Source: Desertifilum tharense IPPAS B-1220 (GTDB lineage: Bacteria > Cyanobacteriota > Cyanobacteriia > Cyanobacteriales > Desertifilaceae). From it: DNA of 64,000 bases. A model generated the notes under the pieces. It did not search any database, was not told the DNA's origin, and was given only the letters and a program-made list of their open reading frames with translations. The stretch covers positions 62,001 through 126,000 of the forward strand of contig NZ_MJGC01000032.1 of the NCBI RefSeq assembly GCF_001746915.1, read 5' to 3'. The position numbers and the translations under genes are program-made. Position 1 is the stretch's first letter. The number at the start of each line of letters is the position of its first letter. Positions 10,026-18,528 of the stretch are shown here, in pieces.

Positions 10026-11416
10026 ATCGGGTTTTGAGATTGGCTGGCCAGTTGAATGCGATCGCTCAATTGTCGTAACGTCCGCGCCATATCCGGATCG
10101 CTTTCCTTAAGTTGCGCCACCTTATCGCAACTATACATCACCGTCGTATGATCCTTGCCGCCAAACTCCTCGCCAATCTTCGGTAAACTCAGATCCGTAT
10201 GCTGGCGCATCAGATACATTCCCACCTGACGGGCCTGAGAAATTTCCCGGCGGCGAGAATTGCTTTTGAGGTCTTCCACCGACACGTCAAACGCATCGGC
10301 CACAGTCGCCATCACCACCTGTGCGGAAACTTCCCCACTCCCCACAGGCGGATTTAAAACGGGGGCGATATTTTCCACCGTCATCGCCATCCCCGAAATT
10401 GACATATACGCCACAGCGCGAATTAAAGCCCCTTCTAACTCGCGAATATTGGAAGTATAGTTCGTTGCAATATACTCAATCACATCTCGCGGTAAGCGCA
10501 TATGTTCGTCTTCGGCTTTCTTTTGCAAAATTGCCATCCGCGTCTCTAAGTCGGGGGGTTGAATATCAGCAATTAACCCCATTGCAAACCGAGAACTCAA
10601 CCGTTCTTGCAGGCGCGGGATCTGGTTCGGCGGTCGATCTGCGGCTAAAACCACCTGTTTTCCGGCTTCGTGCAGCGTGTTAAAGGTATAGAAAAACTCT
10701 TCTTGGGTGTATTCTTTGCCTTCAATAAATTGAATGTCATCCACCAGCAGCACGTCAGCGGCGCGGTAATGTTCGCGAAACCGTTGCATCCCATCTTGGC
10801 GAATGGCGGTAATCAGATCGTTAGTGAATTTTTCAGTAGAAACATAAAAAACTTTGGAGTCGGGGCGAATTTCCAGGCGGTAGTGACCGATGGCCTGCAT
10901 CAGATGCGTTTTCCCCAAACCCACCCCCCCACACAAAAACAAGGGGTTAAACTCGCGTCCGGGGGACTCTGCAACGGCTAAAGCGGCGGCATGGGCCATG
11001 CGGTTATTGGCACCGACGACAAATCGCGAGAAAATATACTTGAGATTGAGATCCGTAGGTCGGGGATGAGTTGCGCTTGATTCAATGGGGGAGGGAGAAT
11101 TGGGAGACGGCCAAAGGACATCGGTTTGACCGGCGCTAGCGTTTTCGGAGGTACTGGCAACAATAATCGAAATTTCTACGGGCTGACCGAGAATTTCTTG
11201 AACAACTTCGGCGATCGCTTTGATGTAATATTTTTGCAGCCAGTTACGAGCAAACGGATTGGGCGTGCTAATCACCAGACAATTATTGTCAAGGCGTTCT
11301 GCACTTGCCGTTTTAATCCAAGTCTCAAATGTGGGTCGGCTCAGTTGTAGTTGTAAGCGTTCTAATGTTTGACTCCAAAGACTTTCTAAAGGAATTTCCA
11401 CGCTCTGATTCTCCAC
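10022..11416 (-). CDS. dnaA: Chromosomal replication initiator DnaA
   Basis: The 464-residue AAA+ protein binds DnaA boxes and opens the replication origin. Visible features are the N-terminal domain I (1-85), a variable linker (86-125), Walker A GGVGLGKT (163-170), Walker B LLVDDIQF and the C-terminal helix-turn-helix with the family signature around [10 protein letters not shown]. Length is normal. dnaN is not next to it. I did not find a cluster of TTATCCACA-type boxes in the 129 bases upstream, so an origin here is not supported. Confidence 0.97.
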   Translation of the reverse strand: MENQSVEIPLESLWSQTLERLQLQLSRPTFETWIKTASAERLDNNCLVISTPNPFARNWLQKYYIKAIAEVVQEILGQPVEISIIVASTSENASAGQTDVLWPSPNSPSPIESSATHPRPTDLNLKYIFSRFVVGANNRMAHAAALAVAESPGREFNPLFLCGGVGLGKTHLMQAIGHYRLEIRPDSKVFYVSTEKFTNDLITAIRQDGMQRFREHYRAADVLLVDDIQFIEGKEYTQEEFFYTFNTLHEAGKQVVLAADRPPNQIPRLQERLSSRFAMGLIADIQPPDLETRMAILQKKAEDEHMRLPRDVIEYIATNYTSNIRELEGALIRAVAYMSISGMAMTVENIAPVLNPPVGSGEVSAQVVMATVADAFDVSVEDLKSNSRRREISQARQVGMYLMRQHTDLSLPKIGEEFGGKDHTTVMYSCDKVAQLKESDPDMARTLRQLSDRIQLASQSQNPI

Positions 11417-11563
11417 AATAACCCGGAAAGCTCCTCATACTATACGTTTGAGGAGAGTTTAATAATGCTGAATTCAGTCAATGGGTGCAAGCCGGACTCG
11501 AAGTTACTCAGTCAGAATAGTAGATAACGACCCGCTTGCCCAAATATGAGGATTAAAGCCACC

Positions 11564-12844
11564 ATGAGTAGGAAACATCATCAGGTCGAAGAGGGAAGTT
11601 TTGATGCTCATCAAGCTGACTGGGTTAGCAGGGAGTCGCATCCAGTCACTTCTCCAAGTACCGATCTCAAAACTCATGGAACCGATAAAGGTTGGGGCAA
11701 TACAGCCGTTTACATCTTACTCTTGGTTGCGGGGGCGGGGGTGGCGTTTGCGGGCGATCGCCTTTTGAACCCATCCGAAATTCCCGTGCAACCTCCTTTG
11801 GCTCCTGCGTTTCACCCTTTACAGGGGTGGATCGATTCCGATTCTAACGCGATCGCAGTGGCAGTGGAGAAGGTCGGCCCGGCGGTGGTAAGAATTGATG
11901 CCACGCGCACGGTGGCTAGCCGAGAACGGGATTTTACCTTTAATCCGTTGTTTGATGAATTTTTTCAACCCCCAGAGCGATCGCGGATCGAGCAAGGGGT
12001 GGGTTCGGGATTTATTATGGAGTCGCAGGGGATTATTCTCACCAATGCCCATGTGATTGCGGGCGCAGACCGGGTTAGCGTTACGCTTAAAGATGGTCGG
12101 GAGTTCGCCGGGGAAGTCCTCGGAGAAGACCCCTTAACGGATGTGGCAGTGGTTAAGATTCCCGCCGCCAATTTACCCACCGTCACGCTAGGCGATTCAA
12201 TGAGCGTCAAGCCAGGGGAATGGGCGATCGCGATCGGCAATCCCCTAGGGCTAGATAATACGGTAACGGCGGGTATCATCAGCGCCACGGGGCGATCGAG
12301 TTCGGATGTGGGGGTTCCCGATAAGCGGGTGGGGTTTCTTCAAACCGATGCCGCAATTAACCCCGGTAATTCTGGCGGGCCGTTGCTCAATCAATCGGGC
12401 GAAGTGATTGGCATGAATACCGCGATCATTGGCGGGGCGCAAGGTTTGGGGTTTGCGATTCCCATTCATACCGCCAGCGCGATCGCCAAACAATTGATTG
12501 CAACCGGAAAAGCCGAACACCCCTATCTGGGGATTCGCATGGTAACGCTTTCTCCGGCAATGCGGGCTAAAATTAATCGCGATCGCCCCCAAGGTTTAAC
12601 CGTCTCCACCGATAAAGGGGTGTTAATTGTCGGCGTCACCCCCAATGCACCCGCCGCTAAAGCCGGTTTGCAAGTCGGAGATATCATCCAAGCCATCGAC
12701 GAGCAACCCATGACCAGTTTTGATGGCGTCCAACGCGCGATTGAAGCGCAAAGCGTCGGCAGTCAGTTGCGCTTTGAGATTCTGCGACAAAATCGCACCT
12801 TAAGCCTAGTGGTCGAACTCGGTTCCCTACCGAGCCAAAATTAG
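11564..12844 (+). CDS. HtrA/Deg-type serine protease with PDZ domain
   Basis: The protein (426 residues from ATG 11564) is a membrane-anchored or exported protease of the HtrA/HhoA/HhoB group, which degrades damaged envelope and periplasmic proteins. A transmembrane or signal segment lies at about 47-64. The catalytic triad is H163 (TNAHV), D193 (LTDVAVV) and S270 (GNSGGP), and a PDZ domain occupies roughly 325-420. I prefer ATG 11564 because AGGA lies about 12 bases upstream; an in-frame ATG at 11546 has no such site. The def gene follows after 30 bases, suggesting an operon. Confidence 0.93.
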   Translation: MSRKHHQVEEGSFDAHQADWVSRESHPVTSPSTDLKTHGTDKGWGNTAVYILLLVAGAGVAFAGDRLLNPSEIPVQPPLAPAFHPLQGWIDSDSNAIAVAVEKVGPAVVRIDATRTVASRERDFTFNPLFDEFFQPPERSRIEQGVGSGFIMESQGIILTNAHVIAGADRVSVTLKDGREFAGEVLGEDPLTDVAVVKIPAANLPTVTLGDSMSVKPGEWAIAIGNPLGLDNTVTAGIISATGRSSSDVGVPDKRVGFLQTDAAINPGNSGGPLLNQSGEVIGMNTAIIGGAQGLGFAIPIHTASAIAKQLIATGKAEHPYLGIRMVTLSPAMRAKINRDRPQGLTVSTDKGVLIVGVTPNAPAAKAGLQVGDIIQAIDEQPMTSFDGVQRAIEAQSVGSQLRFEILRQNRTLSLVVELGSLPSQN

Positions 12845-12874
12845 GCTTCTAATATCACGACGTTCAGGAGTTTT

Positions 12875-13408
12875 ATGAGCGATCTACCCACCCTTTGCTT
12901 GCTCGATCATCCCATTTTACGCCAAGTGGCTCGCCCGGTTGAGGCTGTGGGCGATCGCATTCTGCAAACTACGATTGAGCAATTAACGCTGACGATGCAA
13001 GCCGCTAATGGAGTAGGGATAGCCGCCCCCCAAATCGGTTTACCCTATCAGTTATTGATCGTAGCGTCGCGTCCCAATCCTCGCTATCCCCACGCGCCGG
13101 AAATGTCCCCAACCCCCATGATTAACCCGCGCCTGATTGCAACCTCCTCAGAAGTCGAAAAAGGTTGGGAGGGGTGTCTGAGCATTCCTAAAATTCGAGG
13201 TCTAGTCCCGCGCTACTCAGAAGTAGAAGTGGAATACACCACCCCCACCGGGCAGATTCAACAGCAAATCTTAACAGGATTTGTCGCGCGGATTTTTCAA
13301 CATGAGTTCGATCATCTGAATGGATTGCTCTTTATCGACCGAGTGGAGAATTCTCAAGAGTTGCTCTCAGAACAAGATTATCAATTGCTCCTCCAGTCGC
13401 AATCTTAA
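12875..13408 (+). CDS. def: Peptide deformylase
   Basis: The 177-residue metalloenzyme removes the formyl group from new polypeptides. All three family motifs are present: GVGIAAPQIG (46-55), EGCLSIP with metal ligand C101, and QHEFDHLNG with H143, E144 and H147. The start has a good ribosome-binding site, AGGAG, 6 bases upstream. It follows the HtrA-type protease by 30 bases on the same strand. Confidence 0.96.
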   Translation: MSDLPTLCLLDHPILRQVARPVEAVGDRILQTTIEQLTLTMQAANGVGIAAPQIGLPYQLLIVASRPNPRYPHAPEMSPTPMINPRLIATSSEVEKGWEGCLSIPKIRGLVPRYSEVEVEYTTPTGQIQQQILTGFVARIFQHEFDHLNGLLFIDRVENSQELLSEQDYQLLLQSQS

Positions 13409-13544
13409 ATTTTCCTAAAAAATCCCTGATTGTTGCTTAAATGGCGATCGCAATCTAGAGGTAGGGTTATCTCACCTGCAAGCGAACTTTGGGGCTATGC
13501 CAAAATATCACTAGCAAATTACCAATCGATAAGAGGTTTTGGGA

Positions 13545-14114
13545 ATGGCAATTAACCTAAGTAAAGGTCAAAGAATTAGCTTAACCAAAGAAGCTCCTGG
13601 CATGACAAAAGCTGGCGTAGGTCTAGGCTGGGATGCAAACAAGACCGATACAGGTCAAGAATATGACCTAGATGCTTCCGTATTTATGTTAGGCGCAAAT
13701 GGGAAGATCCCTAGCGAGCAATTCTTTGTATTTTACAATAACAAACAGTCTCCAGAAGGCGGCGTCGTTTACCTAGGGGATAATCGCACGGGAACGGGCG
13801 AAGGCGACGACGAAACGGTTAATCTAGACTTAGATAAAATTGACCCTTCCGTTCAAGAAATTGTGTTTGTTGTCACTGTCCATGAAGCAGAACAGCGGAA
13901 GCAAAATTTTGGTCAAGTCAGAAATTCCTTTATCCGCATTTATGATTTAGAAACCAATACAGAAGTCACCAAGTACGAGCTAGATGAAGACTTTTCTAGA
14001 GAGACGGCGATTGAATTCGGTCGTCTTTATCGTAAAGATGGGGAATGGAGATTCCAAGCCGTAGGACAAGGTTACAATGGCGGCTTGCAAGGCTTTGTCA
14101 CCCAATTTAGCTAG
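13545..14114 (+). CDS. TerD-family calcium-binding stress protein, paralogue 1
   Basis: The 189-residue protein is a TerD/TerE/CABP1-type domain. It begins MAINLSKGQRISL and has the calcium-binding stretches GLGWDAN, YDLDASVFML and GDNRTGTGEGDDE. TerD proteins bind calcium and are linked to tellurite, phage and general stress resistance, but their mechanism is unsettled. The frame extends to a TTG at 13539, but ATG 13545 matches paralogue 2 exactly and has an AGAGG site upstream. It is nearly identical to the next gene. Confidence 0.93.
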   Translation: MAINLSKGQRISLTKEAPGMTKAGVGLGWDANKTDTGQEYDLDASVFMLGANGKIPSEQFFVFYNNKQSPEGGVVYLGDNRTGTGEGDDETVNLDLDKIDPSVQEIVFVVTVHEAEQRKQNFGQVRNSFIRIYDLETNTEVTKYELDEDFSRETAIEFGRLYRKDGEWRFQAVGQGYNGGLQGFVTQFS

Positions 14115-14193
14115 AAGCTAAAGTCGATTAAGCGTGAAAGCCAATCTATCCAAGTAACGCTAGCGAATCAGTTGCTCAACTAGAGGTCTAATC

Positions 14194-14763
14194 ATGGCAA
14201 TTAACTTAAGCAAAGGTGAAAGAATTAGCTTAACCAAAGAAGCCCCCGGTATGAAGAAAGCTGGAGTAGGCTTAGGTTGGGATGCTAATAAAACCGATAC
14301 AGGTCAAGAATATGACTTGGATGCTTCTGTGTTTATGTTAGGGACAAATGGCAAAATTCCCACAGAACAGTTTTTTGTATTTTATAACAATAAACAATCT
14401 CCCGATGGTGCAGTTGTTCATCAAGGCGATAATCGCACGGGAGCGGGTGAAGGGGACGACGAAACGATTAATCTCGCTTTAGATAAAATTGACCCTTCCG
14501 TCCAAGAACTTGTGTTTGTGGTGACGATTCATGAAGCCGGCCAACGCAATCAAAATTTTGGTCAAGTCAAAAATTCGTTTATCCGCATTTATGATTTAGA
14601 AACCAATACAGAAGTCACCAAATACGAGCTAGATGAAGACTTCTCCAGAGAAACAGCCATTGAATTTGGTCGCCTGTATCGTAAAGAAGGCGAATGGAGA
14701 TTTCAAGCCGTTGGTCAAGGGTATAATGAAGGGTTACAAGGCTTTGTCAACCAATACGCTTAG
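14194..14763 (+). CDS. TerD-family calcium-binding stress protein, paralogue 2
   Basis: This 189-residue protein is a close duplicate of paralogue 1, differing at a minority of positions and keeping GLGWDAN, YDLDASVFML and a GDNRTGAGEGDDE loop. The start is ATG 14194, preceded by AGAGG. The 79-base spacing and shared strand suggest joint transcription. Nearly all acidic calcium ligands are the same, so the two copies probably do the same job; heteromer formation is possible. Confidence 0.93.
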   Translation: MAINLSKGERISLTKEAPGMKKAGVGLGWDANKTDTGQEYDLDASVFMLGTNGKIPTEQFFVFYNNKQSPDGAVVHQGDNRTGAGEGDDETINLALDKIDPSVQELVFVVTIHEAGQRNQNFGQVKNSFIRIYDLETNTEVTKYELDEDFSRETAIEFGRLYRKEGEWRFQAVGQGYNEGLQGFVNQYA

Positions 14764-14786
14764 TAACCTTGTTAGTTCATGTCCAA

Positions 14787-14915
14787 TCGACTGACAAAAC
14801 TGCTGAAAGTCCCATTCTATTGTAGGTTGGGTTAAGCCTCGCGAAACCCAACAGCAGCCAGATTTGTGTTGAGTTTGGTACCTTAACTTAACCTACTAAC
14901 TTGATTGTCAGTCAA
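14787..14915. mobile_element. MITE-like element, copy B
   Basis: The 129-base element has ends TCGACTGACA (14787-14796) and TGTCAGTCAA (14906-14915), an inverted pair with one mismatch. The interior 14822-14861 repeats the GTAGGTTGGGTT and AAACCCAACAGCAGCCAG segments of copy A at 6952-7044. It sits between the second and third terD genes, so it inserted within the cluster or arrived with it. Confidence 0.6.
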
Positions 14916-15013
14916 ACCGGGTTGAAGTCCGAATCGATTATGACAACACATTGGGGGATGAATTTGAGTCAATTTATCCCCTTTTGAGCGAGATTTATAA
15001 GGAGTAAGAAATC

Positions 15014-15616
15014 ATGGCAATTAACCTACAAAAAGGTCAATCTATCAATTTAAACAAAAAAGAACATGACCTTTCTCAAATCATGTTAGGTTTAGGCTGG
15101 GATGTAGCCAAATCTAAAGGAATTTTTGGGGGACTGTTTGGCGGAAACTCCAGCGACTTTGATTTAGATGCCTATGCTATTCTTTTGTCAGATAAGGGAA
15201 AACTGAGAAGCCCTAGCGAAGATGTTATTTACTACGGACATTTGAGCAATTCTGATAAAACAGTTGTTCATACCGGAGATAATCTCACGGGGGAAGGGGA
15301 TGGAGACGACGAACAAATTATTGTTAAATTAGATACTCTAGCCGAACGCTATCAAAGAATTATTTTAGGGGTTAATATTTACCAAGGGCAAAGCCGGAAT
15401 CAGCACTTTGGGTTAGTGGAAAATGCTTTTGTGCGGGTTGTAGATGCTGCCCGTAAAGAGGTTGTTCGCTACAGCTTATCGAGTAATGCGGCGTATCAAG
15501 GCAAAGTGAATATGCTCATGGGAGAACTCTATAAGCAGAACGGAGAGTGGCAGTTTAGAGCTTTAGGAGAACCCTTAAGCGTTGACTTACAAGGTGCAGT
15601 CAACTCCTATCGATAG
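15014..15616 (+). CDS. TerD-family protein, divergent paralogue 3
   Basis: The 200-residue protein starts MAINLQKGQSINL and keeps the TerD core (GLGWDVAK, DFDLDAYAILL, GDNLTGEGDGDDE). It has a glycine-rich insertion GIFGGLFGGN at about 37-46 not seen in the first two copies, and an altered C-terminus. The start is supported by AAGGAG about 8 bases upstream. It lies after MITE copy B and may have its own promoter. The function is presumably calcium-dependent stress protection, as for its neighbours. Confidence 0.9.
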   Translation: MAINLQKGQSINLNKKEHDLSQIMLGLGWDVAKSKGIFGGLFGGNSSDFDLDAYAILLSDKGKLRSPSEDVIYYGHLSNSDKTVVHTGDNLTGEGDGDDEQIIVKLDTLAERYQRIILGVNIYQGQSRNQHFGLVENAFVRVVDAARKEVVRYSLSSNAAYQGKVNMLMGELYKQNGEWQFRALGEPLSVDLQGAVNSYR

Positions 15617-15655
15617 TCTCGCAAGCACTCTACTGAGGCCGCACTCTCCAATTAG

Positions 15656-15907
15656 CTAGCTGCTCGCAGTGTCATTCCCTTGAAAGGGATTTTCACCAAC
15701 GCCCAGCATTTTTTTGCTTCGCTTGAGCTGTTTCCACAAGGCTTTAACTTGGACATAAGCTGCCTCTGGTGTGAGTTTACCATTAGTTTCCAAGTTGCTG
15801 ATATAGGAGACGCGTTGAGCGAATTCTTGCAAGTTAGCATTAAATGCTAAATTTTCGGGTTTGACTGGCCCGCGATAGCGGCTACGAGGATACAGAAAGT
15901 CATTCAT
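15656..15907 (-). CDS. Small cyanobacterial protein, DUF7219-like
   Basis: The 83-residue protein starts MNDFLYPRSRYRG and continues with LAFNANLQEFAQRVSYI, LETNGKLTPEEAY-like and ALWKQLKRSKK stretches. I associate this pattern with a conserved short cyanobacterial family (DUF7219), sometimes mislabelled as a citramalate-type synthase fragment. The frame extends upstream to 16033, but conservation begins at 15907, where a GAGGGGGG purine run lies about 10 bases upstream. The protein is basic, soluble and helical. Function is unknown. Confidence 0.7.
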   Translation of the reverse strand: MNDFLYPRSRYRGPVKPENLAFNANLQEFAQRVSYISNLETNGKLTPEAAYVQVKALWKQLKRSKKMLGVGENPFQGNDTASS

Positions 15908-16257
15908 GGAACCATGACCCCCCTCAAGTTGAGTATATTGACAACCTTTTACGGTCTGATTGTGTTTCAGACCGGAAACCCCTCTCCTACCGAGATTGAT
16001 AAATCCTGGTAACGAGAAATCAAGAAAAGTCACAAAGACCTAAGCTATCTGTCTCTATTTTATGCATTTCTCTACCCGTCGTCGCTAGAGTGCGATAACT
16101 TTACAGACTCTTTAACCCTTCCACAATCTACCCAGGATAGAATGAAGGATACTCAAAAAGTGTCTTTCTTTTGACAGAACTTTTTATAAACATCCGGGAG
16201 TAGCGTCAGTACGTCCTGGATGTTTACTTTTGGGGTAGGGCAAACCCGCTTCAGGCT
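15908..16257. other. Intergenic region with two hairpins
   Basis: Between the DUF7219 gene start and the end of the HNH gene there is no convincing coding sequence. It holds a hairpin at 15952-15974 (stem CGGTCTGA/TCAGACCG) in the leader of the DUF7219 gene and a stronger one at 16188-16225, listed separately. Confidence 0.5.
16188..16225 (-). terminator. Hairpin downstream of the HNH gene
   Basis: A 12-base stem AAACATCCGGGA / TCCTGGATGTTT (one G-U pair) closes a 14-base loop. It lies just past the stop of the minus-strand HNH gene. On the plus strand it is followed by ACTTTTGGGG, on the minus strand by ATAAAAAG, so neither side has a strong T-tract; the call as terminator rests on stem and position. 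Confidence 0.5.
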
Positions 16258-16539
16258 CTATCCCTTGGCTGGATTAACTGGGATGCGTTTGTTGGGTTTT
16301 TGCTTCCTCACCCACTGCAAAAATTTTGCCATTTGGGGTTCTTGTTGCAGCTTTTCTAGCGTATTCAGCTCTTTTGCCAGGTGTTGGTTATCAAATAGGG
16401 AATGGATTTGACGGTGACAAGCCGAACAAATCTCAATAGTGGCGCTAGGTGGCTCGTTTTTCCGCTTGGTCTTTTGTCGAGGAATGAGGTGGTGAAGCGT
16501 TAGCCGTTCGAGTTGTCGTTGGCAGAGTTCGCAGTACAT
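16258..16539 (-). CDS. Small HNH endonuclease-like protein
   Basis: The 93-residue protein has CELC, then LHHLIPR (the HH of the HNH motif), then EICSACHRQIH: a compact zinc-stabilised HNH fold. A GTG start at 16593 would add 18 residues, but a TATAAT box on this strand at 16596-16601 lies directly before it, which makes ATG 16539 more likely. Such lone small HNH proteins are common in cyanobacteria and their targets are mostly unknown. It overlaps no mobile element that I can see. Confidence 0.8.
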   Translation of the reverse strand: MYCELCQRQLERLTLHHLIPRQKTKRKNEPPSATIEICSACHRQIHSLFDNQHLAKELNTLEKLQQEPQMAKFLQWVRKQKPNKRIPVNPAKG

Positions 16540-16611
16540 TTCTAGGGGTTTGGGATAGAAAAGCCCGATTCGCCTTCGCGGAATCGCCCTCACCTATTAT
16601 AACAAGGGGTT

Positions 16612-17454
16612 TCACTGCGGTGCTTGCTGCCAAATCACTACTAGCGTGCCGCTTCCCGGATTGAGAGGGACTAAGTTGAGATAAGAGACTGAAGGCTGAG
16701 TTGGAATCGCATACACCTCACCTCCACCGTAGCTTCCATACCATTCTGCCTGAAGATTGAGTTGAGGCGCGATCGCACTTTCGTACACTTCTTGAGGAGT
16801 CTTCTCTGGGATGAGATAATACGCCACAATCTCCGGTTTAGGTTGCTGAAACTCCAAAAACTGCTCTGCTTGTTCCGGTTGACCGAAAAGTTCGACAATC
16901 TCCGCTAACGTCCAAGATTCCCCAAAAAGGTTAACTTCTGTTTCCCATCCTCTCAGAAATTCCTCCAAGAAGAGATCGGGCGTTACAGGTTGGGAAGCCA
17001 GAGGGGATGGTACCTGATTAGGTGAGGGTTGAGGCGTTGCAATGGGTGTCGGTGAAATTGTGGGTTTTGGCGTTGCAATTGCTGTCGGTGAAATTGTGGG
17101 TTTTGGCGTTGCAATTGCTGTCGGTGAAGTCGTGGGTTGAGGCGTTGCAAGGGCTGTCGGTGAAATTGTGGGTTTTGGTGTTGCAATGGCTGTCGGTGAA
17201 GTCGTGGGTTTTGGTGTTGCAATGGCTGCGGGTGAAGTCGTGGGTTTTGGTGTAGCGAGGCGCGGGGGAGAGGCTAACTGAACCCGTTCAGAACGCTGAG
17301 ACGCTTGTGGGGGAACGGTTTGAGGGAGAGGCAGCATTAAGATTGCCGCGTGAGCGATCGCAGATACCCCCAACATCAGAGCATAAACCCAATGGGGCGA
17401 TCGCTTTGCCTTGACTGAGAATCTGGATTGAGGCATGGGCAAATTGACAGACAT
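16612..17454 (-). CDS. TonB-like protein with Pro/Thr repeat linker, in the Zur-box locus
   Basis: The 280-residue protein has a basic N-terminus, one membrane segment (about 22-43), then a Pro-Thr-Ser linker with six perfect-length 12-residue repeats (67-138, unit ATPKPTISPTAI) and a globular C-terminal domain (about 155-280) I do not recognise. This layout is like TonB: inner-membrane anchor, extended periplasmic Pro-rich arm, C-terminal contact domain. It is transcribed away from a perfect Zur-type palindrome 36 bases upstream, opposite znuA. I infer a role in zinc uptake across the outer membrane. Another envelope protein with a proline spacer remains possible. Confidence 0.6.
   Translation of the reverse strand: MSVNLPMPQSRFSVKAKRSPHWVYALMLGVSAIAHAAILMLPLPQTVPPQASQRSERVQLASPPRLATPKPTTSPAAIATPKPTTSPTAIATPKPTISPTALATPQPTTSPTAIATPKPTISPTAIATPKPTISPTPIATPQPSPNQVPSPLASQPVTPDLFLEEFLRGWETEVNLFGESWTLAEIVELFGQPEQAEQFLEFQQPKPEIVAYYLIPEKTPQEVYESAIAPQLNLQAEWYGSYGGGEVYAIPTQPSVSYLNLVPLNPGSGTLVVIWQQAPQ
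17041..17256 (-). repeat. 36-base tandem repeat inside the TonB-like gene
   Basis: Six in-frame units of 36 bases encode the 12-residue Pro/Thr repeats. Units differ at few positions, suggesting recent expansion or correction by slippage. Copy number is likely to vary between strains. Confidence 0.85.
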
Positions 17455-17490
17455 CCCAATTAACTTCTAAGATGAGCCAGTAGAATAAAA

Positions 17491-17505
17491 TGATAATCAT
17501 TATCA
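17491..17505. promoter_or_regulatory. Zur-type operator
   Basis: The palindrome TGATAATCATTATCA is perfect around its central base and matches the Zur box type known in cyanobacteria. It lies 9 bases before the znuA start and 36 bases before the TonB-like start on the other strand, so one site could repress both directions when zinc is sufficient. A Fur site is the alternative, but the znuA neighbour favours Zur. Confidence 0.8.
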
Positions 17506-17514
17506 GTCAGGTTC

Positions 17515-18528
17515 ATGCTCAACTCTTTGCGGCGAATTACTCAACTAGCAGCACTTTCCTTTGCCCTGACCATTCTCAGCTATACCCAAATCAGCCAAGG
17601 ACAAACCCGGCCAAAAGTTGTGGCAACCCACAGTATTCTCTGCGATCTTGCCGAACAGATTGCCCAAACAACCATCGACCTGACCTGTTTAATTGAAGCC
17701 GGAGTTGACCCCCACGTTTATCAATCTACTCCATCCGATCGCCGAGCCATCGAAGACGCTCAACTAATTCTCTACAACGGGTATAACTTTGAACCCTCCA
17801 TCATTCGCCTGATGCGAGTCTCGCGGAATTCATCGCCTAGAGTTGCAGTGGCTGAAAAAGCCGTTCCCAATCCCATCATGACGGACGAGCATCACCACCA
17901 CCATCACCACCATCATCACCACCACCATCATCACGAGGAAGAATCTAACGGTTTAGCACCCGATCCGCATATTTGGCACAATGCCCAACATGGGGTGGCG
18001 ATGGCGCGAGTTATTCGGGATAGCCTAAAAGAACTTTCACCTCAACAAGCCGAACTTTATAACCGCAACACCGAACAAATTCTGCGCCAGCTTGAAGAAT
18101 TGCACGTTTGGATCGAACGCCAAGTTAATACAATTCCCGTCAACCAACGCACCCTAGTCACCACCCATGATGCGCTGGGATATTTTGGAGAGACCTACGG
18201 CTTGCAGATTCAATCGGCACTACGCAGTGTCAGCACAGAAGCCAGACCCTCAGCGGCACGCATCCGGGAAGTGGTCAATCAAATTCGGTCGGCGAGAATT
18301 CCCACAATTTTTGCAGAAACTACCAGCAACCCTCGCTTAATGGCAGCGATCGCAAGAGAAGCAAACGTGCAGCTAGCCGAACGTTCGCTGTATGCCGATA
18401 GTTTAGGCGCTTCTGGCAGCGAGGCCACGACCTATCAGCGGATGCTCATTACCAATACCTGCGCGATTGTCAATGGTTTGGGAGGTAATTGTAATTTAAC
18501 TGAGGCACAAGCTGTTATACAACCATGA
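17515..18528 (+). CDS. znuA: Zinc ABC transporter substrate-binding protein
   Basis: The 337-residue protein is a cluster A-I metal-binding lipoprotein-like receptor for zinc. A signal peptide covers about residues 1-30. Metal ligands are H67 (DPHVY), H152 (DPHIWH), H218 (TTHDALGYF) and the late Asp in YADSLG. A charged loop holds 15 consecutive His (126-140) followed by Glu residues, the hallmark of ZnuA rather than manganese receptors. The gene is 9 bases from the Zur palindrome. The stop overlaps the next start by 4 bases. The permease and ATPase (ZnuB, ZnuC) are not adjacent in this window. Confidence 0.93.
   Translation: MLNSLRRITQLAALSFALTILSYTQISQGQTRPKVVATHSILCDLAEQIAQTTIDLTCLIEAGVDPHVYQSTPSDRRAIEDAQLILYNGYNFEPSIIRLMRVSRNSSPRVAVAEKAVPNPIMTDEHHHHHHHHHHHHHHHEEESNGLAPDPHIWHNAQHGVAMARVIRDSLKELSPQQAELYNRNTEQILRQLEELHVWIERQVNTIPVNQRTLVTTHDALGYFGETYGLQIQSALRSVSTEARPSAARIREVVNQIRSARIPTIFAETTSNPRLMAAIAREANVQLAERSLYADSLGASGSEATTYQRMLITNTCAIVNGLGGNCNLTEAQAVIQP

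Noticed and set aside
11417..11545. Replication origin next to dnaA
   Set aside because: No cluster of DnaA boxes or AT-rich unwinding region was seen between dnaA and the protease gene.
17022..17255. Repetitive hydrophobic frame opposite the TonB-like gene
   Set aside because: It is the antisense shadow of the 36-base repeat.
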